A stretch of 5,983 nucleotides of DNA, taken from NCBI GenBank assembly GCA_900320815.1, contig ONTY01000191.1:1-5983 (forward strand). The letters run 5' to 3'. The translations under genes and the position numbers were made by a program. The stretch comes from an uncultured Pseudomonadota bacterium (GTDB lineage Bacteria; Pseudomonadota; Gammaproteobacteria; Burkholderiales; Burkholderiaceae_C). Positions 1-5,371 of the stretch are shown piece after piece (the stretch's first letter is position 1; each line of letters begins with the position of its first letter). The notes below the pieces were generated by a model. The model was not told the DNA's origin and ran no database searches. It was given only the letters and a program-made list of their open reading frames with translations.

Positions 1-50
1 TTGGAAAGGTCTTTTAAATTTGAAAGATTCATTGTATTCACCTTGATTTT

Positions 51-515
51 TTGAAAGAAGATATTCATCAATTCATGCGTTCTGCACCCTGGAGCGCAGA
101 GAAGACGTTTAGGCTGGACACATGGTTCCATGGCGTCTACAAAAGTTATGCTGTCTATTGTGTGCTGCTTGCCAGTATTTTGGCGCAAGGCTTTGTTGCG
201 CCGCAGAAAAAATGGCTTGCCACTATGTTTCCAGCCATTTTAATATTCTTGGCAGCGGTATCTCCATTGGCAATAAGTTTTTTTGCTTTTGATGGTGATC
301 GCTGGATTTTTTCTGCAATGACCAACACCTCTGTGCTCTTCGTCTTGTTTCATACACGCATGGCAGCGCCCTGGCGACGCGTTTTTGTCGTTGCAGCATT
401 CTTTTTCTTTTTTGTCAGTTATGTGTCTTTATTAGGGAGAGGCTATCGCCATTTCAATGAGATTATTCCCTTCCTCAAGAATTTTGGACAATTTGTGTCA
501 AGCATTCCACGTTAG
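51..515 (+). CDS. Multi-pass membrane protein of unknown function, probably the C-terminal part of a longer gene
   Basis: This reads as 154 residues from a TTG at 51; an ATG at 75 is an alternative start. I do not recognise the family. Hydrophobic stretches lie at about residues 33-48, 57-78, 89-100 and 110-129, so it has three or four membrane segments. A charged, Arg-containing tail follows. The stretch around residues 79-88 (FAFDGDRWIF) loosely recalls the Asp/Arg-Trp motif of membrane proteins in surface-glycan clusters, but that is only a guess. Neither start has a clear ribosome binding site. The frame is blocked upstream by TGA at 21-23 and TAA at 15-17. The frame starting at base 1 is open until TGA at 52-54 and meets this one at a T6 run (47-52), so the gene may really start before the window and be frameshifted. 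Its base composition is much more AT-rich than its neighbours, which suggests horizontal acquisition. Confidence 0.55.
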   Translation: MKEDIHQFMRSAPWSAEKTFRLDTWFHGVYKSYAVYCVLLASILAQGFVAPQKKWLATMFPAILIFLAAVSPLAISFFAFDGDRWIFSAMTNTSVLFVLFHTRMAAPWRRVFVVAAFFFFFVSYVSLLGRGYRHFNEIIPFLKNFGQFVSSIPR

Positions 516-579
516 GAGCCGTTTTAAAATATCAGCAAGGCTTTTCTGTGGTAAAATATGGGCATGAACACAAAACAGC

Positions 580-607
580 TTGTGCGGGGCGCAGCCGCGC
601 GCATAAT
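580..607 (+). promoter_or_regulatory. Promoter of rnpB
   Basis: A -35-like TTGTGC (580-585) is separated by 16 bp from a strong -10-like CATAAT (602-607). Initiation about 7 nt downstream falls at 614-615, exactly where the 5' strand of RNase P helix P1 begins. The -35 matches consensus only in TTG; the call rests mainly on the -10 and on this positional fit. Confidence 0.6.
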
Positions 608-614
608 CACGCCC

Positions 615-964
615 TGTGTGGAGTGCGCCAGGCCGCCGCTGGCGCCTGTCTTCGGGAGGCGCTGGAGGAACGTCCGGACTGCACAGGGCAGCGCAGGAGC
701 TAACGGCTCCCCGTCGCGAGGCGAGGATTAGAGCAACAGAGACGAGTCGGCGCGTTGGCAACCAATGCGTCGGGTGAAACGGGCAATCTCTGCGCGCAGC
801 AACACCAAGTAGGCACACGCTGATGCGGCCCGCGGAGTGTGCGGGTAGGTGGCACCGAGCCAGGGAGGCGACTCTCCGGCCAAGATGGATGGCGGCCACG
901 CGTGGCGCCTTTGCAAAAAGGCGCTGCGTGCACAGAATCCGGCGTATCGACGCGCTCCACACAC
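615..964 (+). ncRNA. rnpB: RNase P RNA (class A), catalytic subunit of ribonuclease P
   Basis: This is the catalytic RNA that, with the RnpA protein, removes 5' leaders from precursor tRNAs. The conserved 5' core GAGGAACGTCCGGACTGCAC is at 664-683. Its P4 partner ACAGAATCCGGCGTA is at 931-945. CCGGA pairs with TCCGG, where E. coli has CCGGG with CCCGG, so the helix is kept by covariation. The element GAGCAACAGAGA is at 731-742 and GGGTGAAACGGG at 772-783. The GGGTAGG segment at 843-849 contains the GGT (844-846) that pairs with the tRNA 3' CCA. The ends are set by helix P1: 615-627 pairs with 951-963 over 13 bp with one G-U pair. Between the GGTGAAA element and the CCAAGTAGG element the RNA is far shorter than in E. 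coli, which suits betaproteobacteria that lack P13/P14. A hairpin with arms GCGCCTT and AAGGCGC lies just before the 3' P4 strand. It is convergent with sbcB. Confidence 0.96.
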
Positions 965-985
965 TTTTTTCTTTTTCTTCTTTTT
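965..985 (+). terminator. T-rich 3' end of the rnpB transcript
   Basis: Runs of six, five and five T residues, separated by C or CTTC, follow directly after the 3' strand of P1. There is no separate local GC-rich hairpin before them, so this is either an unusual intrinsic terminator that uses the RNase P 3' structure or simply the processed end. It also separates rnpB from the convergent sbcB remnant, which ends 9 bp further on. Confidence 0.45.
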
Positions 986-993
986 CCCCGGGA

Positions 994-2344
994 TTATTCA
1001 GAAAACCGGCTGCCCATGCGCTCACCCCATTCTGAAAGGGCGTCGGCAATTTCCATCGTGCGCTCATCGTCGTCAGATGCTTCGACGATGCTGTCCAGCC
1101 GCTCTTGATATTCCTGCAGTCCCAGTGTGCCGCCCGCGCCCTCCAGAATGCGCGCGGCGCAGTGCGCCTTCCAGCGCGCTTGTTCATCGTCACTCAAGGT
1201 GTGCGACCAGTTGCGCGCGCGCCAGCGAAAGACCAGCTCACCCAGACGCGCGTCGTCAAAGCCGCAGCGTTCCAGCGCCACTTCTTCGGGGGTGAGCGTC
1301 AGCAGCCGATTCAGGCGCCGCCGGTCTTCGTCGCTGATGAAGCCGGCATACAGCGCCTCGTCCACATCGGGCGGCGCGTCGTGCTCCTGCGGCGCATACA
1401 CCGCCTGCCACAGCGCGCTCAGGTCAGGCAGCGCGCACAGGCGCGCGAAGTGCTGCCGCACCGCCTGCATGTCAATGCCCCAGTGCGCTGCCTGCTGCGC
1501 GTCAAGCGTTTTGGTGTTGCTGATGACCACGGGTGCGCGGTTCAGGTGCACGTTTTTGATGGCCAGGCGCTGCACGCCGGCGGGCAATGCCTCGGTGCGC
1601 GTGAACAGGCGCAGGCGCACTTCTTCGGGCGTGATGTGCTCGAGCTCCGAGGGGTCCGCCGACAGATCCCAGGCGATGACTTCGCGCCGCTTGTGTGGAT
1701 GCAGCGCCAGCGGTGCCATCACTGCCAGGCAGCCGCGCGCATCGCCAAACATGCCGCTGATGTGCAAAAAAGCGCGCTGGCTGCCGCGCTCGAGTGCTTC
1801 GGGTAGATGCAATTCAGCCGCAGCGCGCTTTTTGCTGCGCAGCGCCAGGCAAAAGTCAAACAGCCGTGGCTGCGCGCGCCGCAGCAGGCGTGCCACCTCA
1901 ATGGTGGCGCGCACGTCCGAGAGCGCGTCGTGCGCCTGCGTGTGCGTCCAGCACGTCCCAGCGCCCGCAGCCGTTGTGGTGCTCCTGGGCGTAGGGTTCG
2001 CGCAAATTGCGCCAGAACAGAAAACGCGTGACCTCGCTGTCAAAGCGCATGGAGTTGTAGCCCACGCCAATGGTGCCCGCAGCGCACAACTCGGCGGCGA
2101 TGCGCCGGGCAAACTCCGCCTCGCTCAGCCCCTTGGCCTCGCACAGCTGCGGCGTGATGCCCGTGATAAAGCAGCTCTGCGGGTCAGGCAGCGCATCCTC
2201 TGGCGGGCGGCAATAGAGCACGATGGGCTGCCCGATTGCGTTGAGGTCGGCGTCGGTGCGGATGGCGGCGAACTGCGCCGGGCGGGCGCGGCGCGGGTCA
2301 GTGCCAAAAGTCTCGTAGTCGTGCCAGAGAAAGCTGTGCGTCAT
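994..2344 (-). pseudogene. sbcB: Exodeoxyribonuclease I, disrupted by an internal deletion and frameshift
   Basis: ExoI is a DnaQ-fold, DEDD-type 3'-5' exonuclease for single-stranded DNA, used in recombination and mismatch repair. Frame one runs from ATG at 2344 and has the motif HDYETFG (Asp9, Glu11; E. coli D15, E17), then RPAQFAAIRTD, ITGITPQ and VGYNSMRFDSEVTR (Asp102; E. coli D108). It is good up to GRWDVLD, ending at 1946. Past that point this frame is nonsense and stops at 1898. The family sequence resumes in another frame at about 1944 with HTQAHDALSDVRATI, containing the catalytic His/Asp pair of AHDALSD (E. coli H181, D186). It then continues through QPRLFDF, HISGMFGDARG and FRWRARN to TAA at 994. 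E. coli has 40 residues between the equivalents of VLD and AHDA. Here there are three codons plus one base, so about 110 nt are missing and the frame is shifted. No single frame can give a complete enzyme. An assembly error is the main alternative. No clear Shine-Dalgarno precedes the ATG. Confidence 0.88.
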
Positions 2345-2353
2345 GGCGGAGCA

Positions 2354-2372
2354 GGGGAGGGGAGGGGAAGGG
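2354..2372 (+). repeat. G-rich tract with four G runs (potential G-quadruplex)
   Basis: Three GGGG runs and one GGG run are separated by A, A and AA, which satisfies the usual G3+N1-7 quadruplex pattern. The tract lies 10 bp upstream of the sbcB start codon and is G-rich on the template strand for sbcB. The corresponding sbcB leader is therefore C-rich and lacks a ribosome binding site. Formation of the structure in vivo is not shown. Confidence 0.55.
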
Positions 2373-2485
2373 CGTCTAGTCTAGGGTGGTTGCGGGTGGG
2401 TGGCAGGCAGCGCGCAGCCGAAGGTTTGCGACAGGTTTTGAGGCGGCTCCCTGGAAAACTTTCCGTTTGCAGCAAAGTGATGCAA

Positions 2486-2529
2486 TGTGCAGCAGATATA
2501 TATATTTTCAAAAAATCATCTGCTGCGTA
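2486..2529. repeat. Inverted repeat with AT-rich loop
   Basis: GCAGCAGAT (2489-2497) and ATCTGCTGC (2518-2526) are perfect reverse complements. With wobble pairs the stem extends to 12 bp (2486-2497 with 2518-2529). The 20-nt loop is almost all A/T. No T run follows the 3' arm, so it is not a terminator. It could be an operator or an mRNA-leader structure. A second short dyad, TGCTG-CGTA-CAGCA (2521-2534), overlaps its right arm. Confidence 0.5.
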
Positions 2530-2685
2530 CAGCATATCAAGGAAGCAAGGATGAATTGACTGCTGCGTTGCATTTGGCAACATCAAGGGACAAAGCTGCT
2601 ACAAAACGCAGTGTGCGGGACATTCACGGTGCCGGGGGTGCATTTAGACTTTCCTGCCTATTGAAGTGCCAGCAAGGAGAAAGCA

Positions 2686-3039
2686 ATGAAAATACCCATT
2701 TGCACCATCGCAAAAATCGTCGGCATCACTGCCTTGGCGCTTGCAGTCACAGGTTGCCACCATGCACGCCACCGCGAGGCGTGGGGGCTGGTTGGCGGCG
2801 CGCTGGCCGGTGGCGTCATTGGCGACATGGCTTGCCAGGGTGACTCGTTTTGCACCACAACGGGCGCCATTGTGGGCGGTGCCGCTGGCTACGCCGCCGG
2901 ACGCCATTCCGGCGCGCGCTCCCACCATGGCTCTGGCGGTTACGGGCGCGGCAATTATGGGCAGGGATATTACGGCCAGCCTCCCGCTCCCGGGTATCGA
3001 GGGTATGGAAATGGCAGATATGGGGGGTACCGGCGCTAG
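2686..3039 (+). CDS. Small glycine-zipper lipoprotein
   Basis: The 117-residue product has a lipoprotein signal peptide: a Lys-containing start, a hydrophobic core at residues 8-22 and the lipobox VTGC with Cys24. His25 at the +2 position is compatible with outer-membrane sorting, because no Asp is present there. Residues 34-72 form a glycine-zipper segment with repeated GxxxG/GG spacing (GLVGGALAGGVIG, then GAIVGGAAGYAAG), interrupted by a loop with Cys50 and Cys56. The tail at 73-117 is low-complexity, rich in Gly, Tyr, Arg and His. Such proteins are usually annotated as glycine-zipper 2TM-domain lipoproteins, and their function is unknown. The ATG is supported by AAGGAGA (2674-2680), 5 nt upstream. 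The gene stands alone, between a divergent sbcB remnant and the convergent peroxidase gene. Confidence 0.85.
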   Translation: MKIPICTIAKIVGITALALAVTGCHHARHREAWGLVGGALAGGVIGDMACQGDSFCTTTGAIVGGAAGYAAGRHSGARSHHGSGGYGRGNYGQGYYGQPPAPGYRGYGNGRYGGYRR

Positions 3040-3059
3040 GCTGCGTGCGCCTTTTGCAT

Positions 3060-3091
3060 AAAAAACGGCGCCGTGTGTGGCGCCGTTTTTT
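3060..3091. terminator. Bidirectional intrinsic terminator
   Basis: The stem CGGCGCC (3066-3072) with GGCGCCG (3079-3085) closes a GTGTGT loop. It is flanked by six A (3060-3065) and six T (3086-3091), so it works as a hairpin plus U-tract on both strands. It ends the lipoprotein transcript (stop at 3039) and the peroxidase transcript (stop at 3111 on the minus strand). Confidence 0.92.
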
Positions 3092-3110
3092 CAGCTTTGC
3101 TGCGCTGTGT

Positions 3111-4214
3111 TTATTTGTGGTGTTCCGGGTGCGGCGTCCTGGGACCGGCGGCGGGCAGGATGGGCATGGTGCGTGCGGCTTCCGGAACGTCGCCGGTGAG
3201 TGCGTTCAAGAATGCTGTAATGCTTTTCACGTCATCCGCCGACATTTTGGCGCCCAATTGCGCCTGACCCATAATGTCCACGGCTTTTTCCAAATCCCAC
3301 ACGCTGCCGTCGTGGAAATAGGGGTAGGTGCGCGCGACGTTGCGCAAGCCCGGCGAGCGGAATACGTTTTTATCGTCTTCCGATTTGGTGACTTCAAAGC
3401 GCCCGTCGTCGGGTTTTTTGGAGCCGGTGAACTTCCAGTACGGCCCCTGGACCAGACCAAACTTGAAGTAGCCCTCGCCGCCCAGCCCGGTGCCCATGTG
3501 GCAAGCGGTGCAGCCTACGTCCATGAACTTTTTCAAGCCCGCTTTTTCGGCAGCCGTCAGCGCGCTGGCGTCGCCGCGCAGATAGCTGTCAAAGCGCGTG
3601 GGCGTGAGCAGCGTGCGCTCAAACGCGCCAATGGCGGCGGTGGCGTTCTGGAAGGTGATGCTTTGCTGCTGCCCGGGAAATGCCGCATCAAACATGGCTT
3701 TGTAGCCAGGAATCAGGCGCAGCACCTCTTCCACCGCCGCTTCATTGGGCATAGCCATTTCGGCGGGGTTGAGCATGGGGCCGCCCGCCTGCTCTTCCAC
3801 ATCTTTTGCGCGTCCATCCCAGAACTGCGCCACAAACAGCGAGGAGTTGAGCACGCTGGGTGCGTTGCGTCCGCCAAAACCGCCAGCTACGCCTTTGGAA
3901 AATGATTGGTTATCCACGCCATAAGTGGCGAGGTTGTGGCAGGTATTGCACGACTGCTGCTGGTCAGCTGACAGGCGCGGGTCATAAAACAGCGCCTGAC
4001 CGAGTTTGATTTGCTCGGGTGTGACTTGCCGCACTTTCTGCATTTCTTCAAATGTGGGCAGGGGTTTGAAAACGCCTTGTGCGGCGCTCATCAATTCTTT
4101 GTCCGCCTCGCTGGCGGCGGCTTTTGCTGTGCTGGCTGTGCCAGCGGTGTCGGCAGCACAGCCCATCACAGCCAGTGCGGCGGCGGCAAACAGTGTGCGT
4201 TTGAACAGTTTCAT
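3111..4214 (-). CDS. ccpA: Di-haem cytochrome c peroxidase, lipoprotein type
   Basis: The enzyme reduces periplasmic H2O2 to water with electrons from small c-type cytochromes or similar donors. Its 367 residues start at an ATG preceded by GAGGA with 5-nt spacing. A signal peptide ends in the lipobox VMGC (Cys19, +2 Ala), so the protein should be a membrane-anchored lipoprotein instead of the usual soluble form. A short Ala/Thr-rich linker (20-38) follows. There are two haem sites, CNTCH (89-93) and CTACH (235-239). QFWDGRAKD (130-138) holds the conserved inter-haem Trp132, and LNPAEM has Glu152. LRNVARTYPYFHDG ends at 303. Met315 in IMGQAQLG matches the axial Met of the high-potential haem (Met275 in P. 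aeruginosa CcpA). The distal His of the peroxidatic haem (His71 there) aligns without gaps to Val109, and no other His lies between residues 94 and 238. The assignment is firm; MauG is less likely, given the strong CcpA-like landmarks. Confidence 0.94.
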   Translation of the reverse strand: MKLFKRTLFAAAALAVMGCAADTAGTASTAKAAASEADKELMSAAQGVFKPLPTFEEMQKVRQVTPEQIKLGQALFYDPRLSADQQQSCNTCHNLATYGVDNQSFSKGVAGGFGGRNAPSVLNSSLFVAQFWDGRAKDVEEQAGGPMLNPAEMAMPNEAAVEEVLRLIPGYKAMFDAAFPGQQQSITFQNATAAIGAFERTLLTPTRFDSYLRGDASALTAAEKAGLKKFMDVGCTACHMGTGLGGEGYFKFGLVQGPYWKFTGSKKPDDGRFEVTKSEDDKNVFRSPGLRNVARTYPYFHDGSVWDLEKAVDIMGQAQLGAKMSADDVKSITAFLNALTGDVPEAARTMPILPAAGPRTPHPEHHK

Positions 4215-4241
4215 CGTGGTCCTCGTCGTAGTTCAAAAGGA

Positions 4242-4268
4242 GCACGAGGGGCAGTGCGCCCCTCGTGC
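4242..4268 (-). promoter_or_regulatory. 5' UTR hairpin of the peroxidase mRNA
   Basis: GCACGAGGGGC (4242-4252) and GCCCCTCGTGC (4258-4268) form a perfect 11-bp stem with a 5-nt loop. It lies 27 nt upstream of the ATG. If the predicted start site is right, it begins one nucleotide after the mRNA 5' end, the layout of a 5' stabilising stem-loop. On the minus strand it is followed by TCCTTTT, so a weak attenuator is also possible. Confidence 0.65.
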
Positions 4269-4275
4269 ACGCTGT

Positions 4276-4281
4276 GTTGTA
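4276..4281 (-). promoter_or_regulatory. -10 element of the peroxidase promoter
   Basis: Read on the minus strand this is TACAAC, four of six matches to TATAAT. Counting from it places transcription start at 4269. The FNR-type box is then centred at exactly -41.5, where the -35 would normally lie, and no consensus -35 hexamer is apparent. Confidence 0.5.
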
Positions 4282-4303
4282 AGCAGCGCCAGTGCGCGTG
4301 CGT

Positions 4304-4317
4304 TTGAGGCGCATCAA
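4304..4317. promoter_or_regulatory. FNR/Anr-type binding site
   Basis: On the minus strand the site reads TTGAT-GCGC-CTCAA, nine of ten matches to the FNR/Anr consensus TTGAT-N4-ATCAA. It lies about 90 bp upstream of the peroxidase start codon, at class II activator spacing from the predicted -10. Di-haem peroxidase genes are known FNR/Anr targets (P. aeruginosa ccpA, E. coli yhjA), which supports oxygen-responsive activation here. It is also upstream of the divergent corC gene, but no promoter on that side is apparent. Confidence 0.65.
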
Positions 4318-4417
4318 AAATAACCTTGTCCTCCACATAGATAAGGTGCCGTCCCCCTGACCTATCCTTGCGCGCTTTGCAACTTTGGCGCGCTTGTCGT
4401 GCGCCCCACTCACCACC

Positions 4418-5371
4418 GTGCCCCATCTTGCTCCCGGCGCGCCATCTGCCCGCCGCCGCCTGCTGAAAAAACTCGCCGCCCTGCTGCACAGCGGCCCTGA
4501 CTCCACCGATGAACTCCTCGCTGCGCTGAGCGCCGCCGAGCAGCGCCAGCTCATTGACGGCGAAAGCCACGCCATGCTGGAAGGCGTGCTGCGTCTTGCT
4601 GACATGTGCGCGGGCGATGTCATGCTGGCCGCCCCGCGTATGGTGCTGCTGGATATTGAGGCGCCGTATGAAGAGCTGCTGGCGCGCGTGATTGACAGCG
4701 GGCATTCGCGCTTCCCAGTCTTTCAGGACAGCAGTGAAAACATTATTGGCGTGCTTATGGCCAAGGATTTGCTCAAACTCCAGCGCGCGCCCGATTTGAA
4801 TATTCGCGCACTGCTGCGCCCGGCGATGTTCGTGCCCGAAAGCAAGGGACTCAATGATTTGCTGCGCGAGTTTCGCCGCAGCCATAATCATCTGGCGATT
4901 GTGATTGACGAGTTTGGACGCTGCGCCGGGCTGATTACGATTGAAGACGTGTTGGAGCAAATCGTCGGCGAAATTGAAGATGAGTTTGACAGCGAGCCGG
5001 GCGAGGAAGACATCTTTGCGCTGGCCGATGGCGCCTGGCGCGTGGCAGGTGATACGCCGCCAGAACATGTGGCCGAACATTTTGAAGTCACGCTGCATGA
5101 GGCGGATGCCGAACGCGACTTGCACCCCGAGTTCGACACCATTGGCGGGCTGATTGCCCACGCGCTTGGCCACGTGCCCGTGCGCGGGGAACGCTGCCGC
5201 ATGGGGGGACTTGAGTTCAAAGTGCTGCACATGCGCGGCGGCGCGGTGCGCTGGTTTCGTGTGCAGCGCGTGGCAGCGGATGCACCAGACGCACCAGACG
5301 CACCAGACGCACCAGACGCACCAGACGCGCCGTCCACGCCGCAGATTTCCTCGCAACCCGCGCCGCTATGA
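4418..5371 (+). CDS. corC: CorC/YbeX family CBS-domain protein
   Basis: CorC (YbeX) is a cytosolic protein linked in enterobacteria to Mg2+/Co2+ efflux and, more recently, to ribosome metabolism; its molecular action is not settled. Numbered from the chosen GTG, the 317-residue product has a short N-terminal region. CBS domain 1 is at about 58-121 (GDVMLAAPRM to MAKDLLKL) and CBS domain 2 at about 128-186 (PAMFVPESKGLNDLLREF to TIEDVLEQIVGEIEDEFD). The CorC_HlyC domain is at about 200-285 (FDTIGGLIAHALGHVP, GGLEFKVLH). No DUF21 membrane domain is present. The frame is open from 4361. TTG at 4385 is an alternative start, but GTG at 4418 gives the N-terminal length usual in Burkholderiales; neither has a clear Shine-Dalgarno. 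The tail after about residue 285 is an unusual Asp/Ala/Pro repeat. The stop overlaps the lnt start by 4 bp. It is divergent from the peroxidase gene. Confidence 0.9.
   Translation: MPHLAPGAPSARRRLLKKLAALLHSGPDSTDELLAALSAAEQRQLIDGESHAMLEGVLRLADMCAGDVMLAAPRMVLLDIEAPYEELLARVIDSGHSRFPVFQDSSENIIGVLMAKDLLKLQRAPDLNIRALLRPAMFVPESKGLNDLLREFRRSHNHLAIVIDEFGRCAGLITIEDVLEQIVGEIEDEFDSEPGEEDIFALADGAWRVAGDTPPEHVAEHFEVTLHEADAERDLHPEFDTIGGLIAHALGHVPVRGERCRMGGLEFKVLHMRGGAVRWFRVQRVAADAPDAPDAPDAPDAPDAPSTPQISSQPAPL
5282..5326 (+). repeat. Five tandem copies of a 9-bp unit in the corC tail
   Basis: The unit GCACCAGAC is repeated five times without change and encodes Ala-Pro-Asp each time. A 9-bp unit keeps the frame, so copy-number change would only lengthen or shorten the tail. 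Identity at third codon positions indicates recent slippage-type expansion. Confidence 0.95.

Larger units (their letters stand above)
2345..2685. other. Intergenic region between sbcB and the lipoprotein gene
   Basis: This is the divergent upstream region of both flanking genes. I see no credible gene in it. It contains the G-rich motif next to sbcB, an AT-rich core at about 2498-2519, the hairpin at 2486-2529, and repeated TGCAGC/GCTGCA-like words (2468, 2488, 2521, 2561). No clean sigma-70 promoter stands out for the lipoprotein gene. TTGACT at 2556-2561 has only a weak partner, CAACAT, at 2578-2583. Confidence 0.6.

Noticed and set aside
552..557. TAAAAT as a second rnpB promoter -10
   Set aside because: No matching -35 lies at suitable distance, and the start would be about 50 nt upstream of helix P1; the CATAAT at 602 fits better.
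498..1193. Minus-strand open frame of 231 codons across rnpB
   Set aside because: It covers the highly conserved RNase P RNA and part of sbcB in the wrong frame; the product is low-complexity Arg/Ala-rich.
2453..2464. Palindrome GGAAAACTTTCC as an operator
   Set aside because: Short, single, and not positioned against any identifiable promoter.
1127..2554. Long plus-strand open frame (475 codons) opposite sbcB
   Set aside because: Its translation is Arg/Ala/Ser-rich with no recognisable motif, and the minus strand carries unmistakable ExoI sequence; it is an antisense shadow in GC-rich DNA.
2850..3905. Plus-strand open frame of 351 codons opposite the peroxidase gene
   Set aside because: It crosses the terminator and lies antisense to a clear di-haem peroxidase; no domain is visible.
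4323..4347. Imperfect hairpin ACCTTGTC/GATAAGGT as a regulatory structure
   Set aside because: Only 8 bp including one wobble, with no T run and no obvious promoter relation; likely chance.
5282..5326. CRISPR-like array
   Set aside because: The copies are contiguous 9-bp units without spacers and are in frame within corC.
4211..5356. Minus-strand open frame of 381 codons opposite corC
   Set aside because: It is antisense to a well-conserved CBS/CorC protein, and the repeated Cys-Val-Trp part is only the reverse of the 9-bp repeat.
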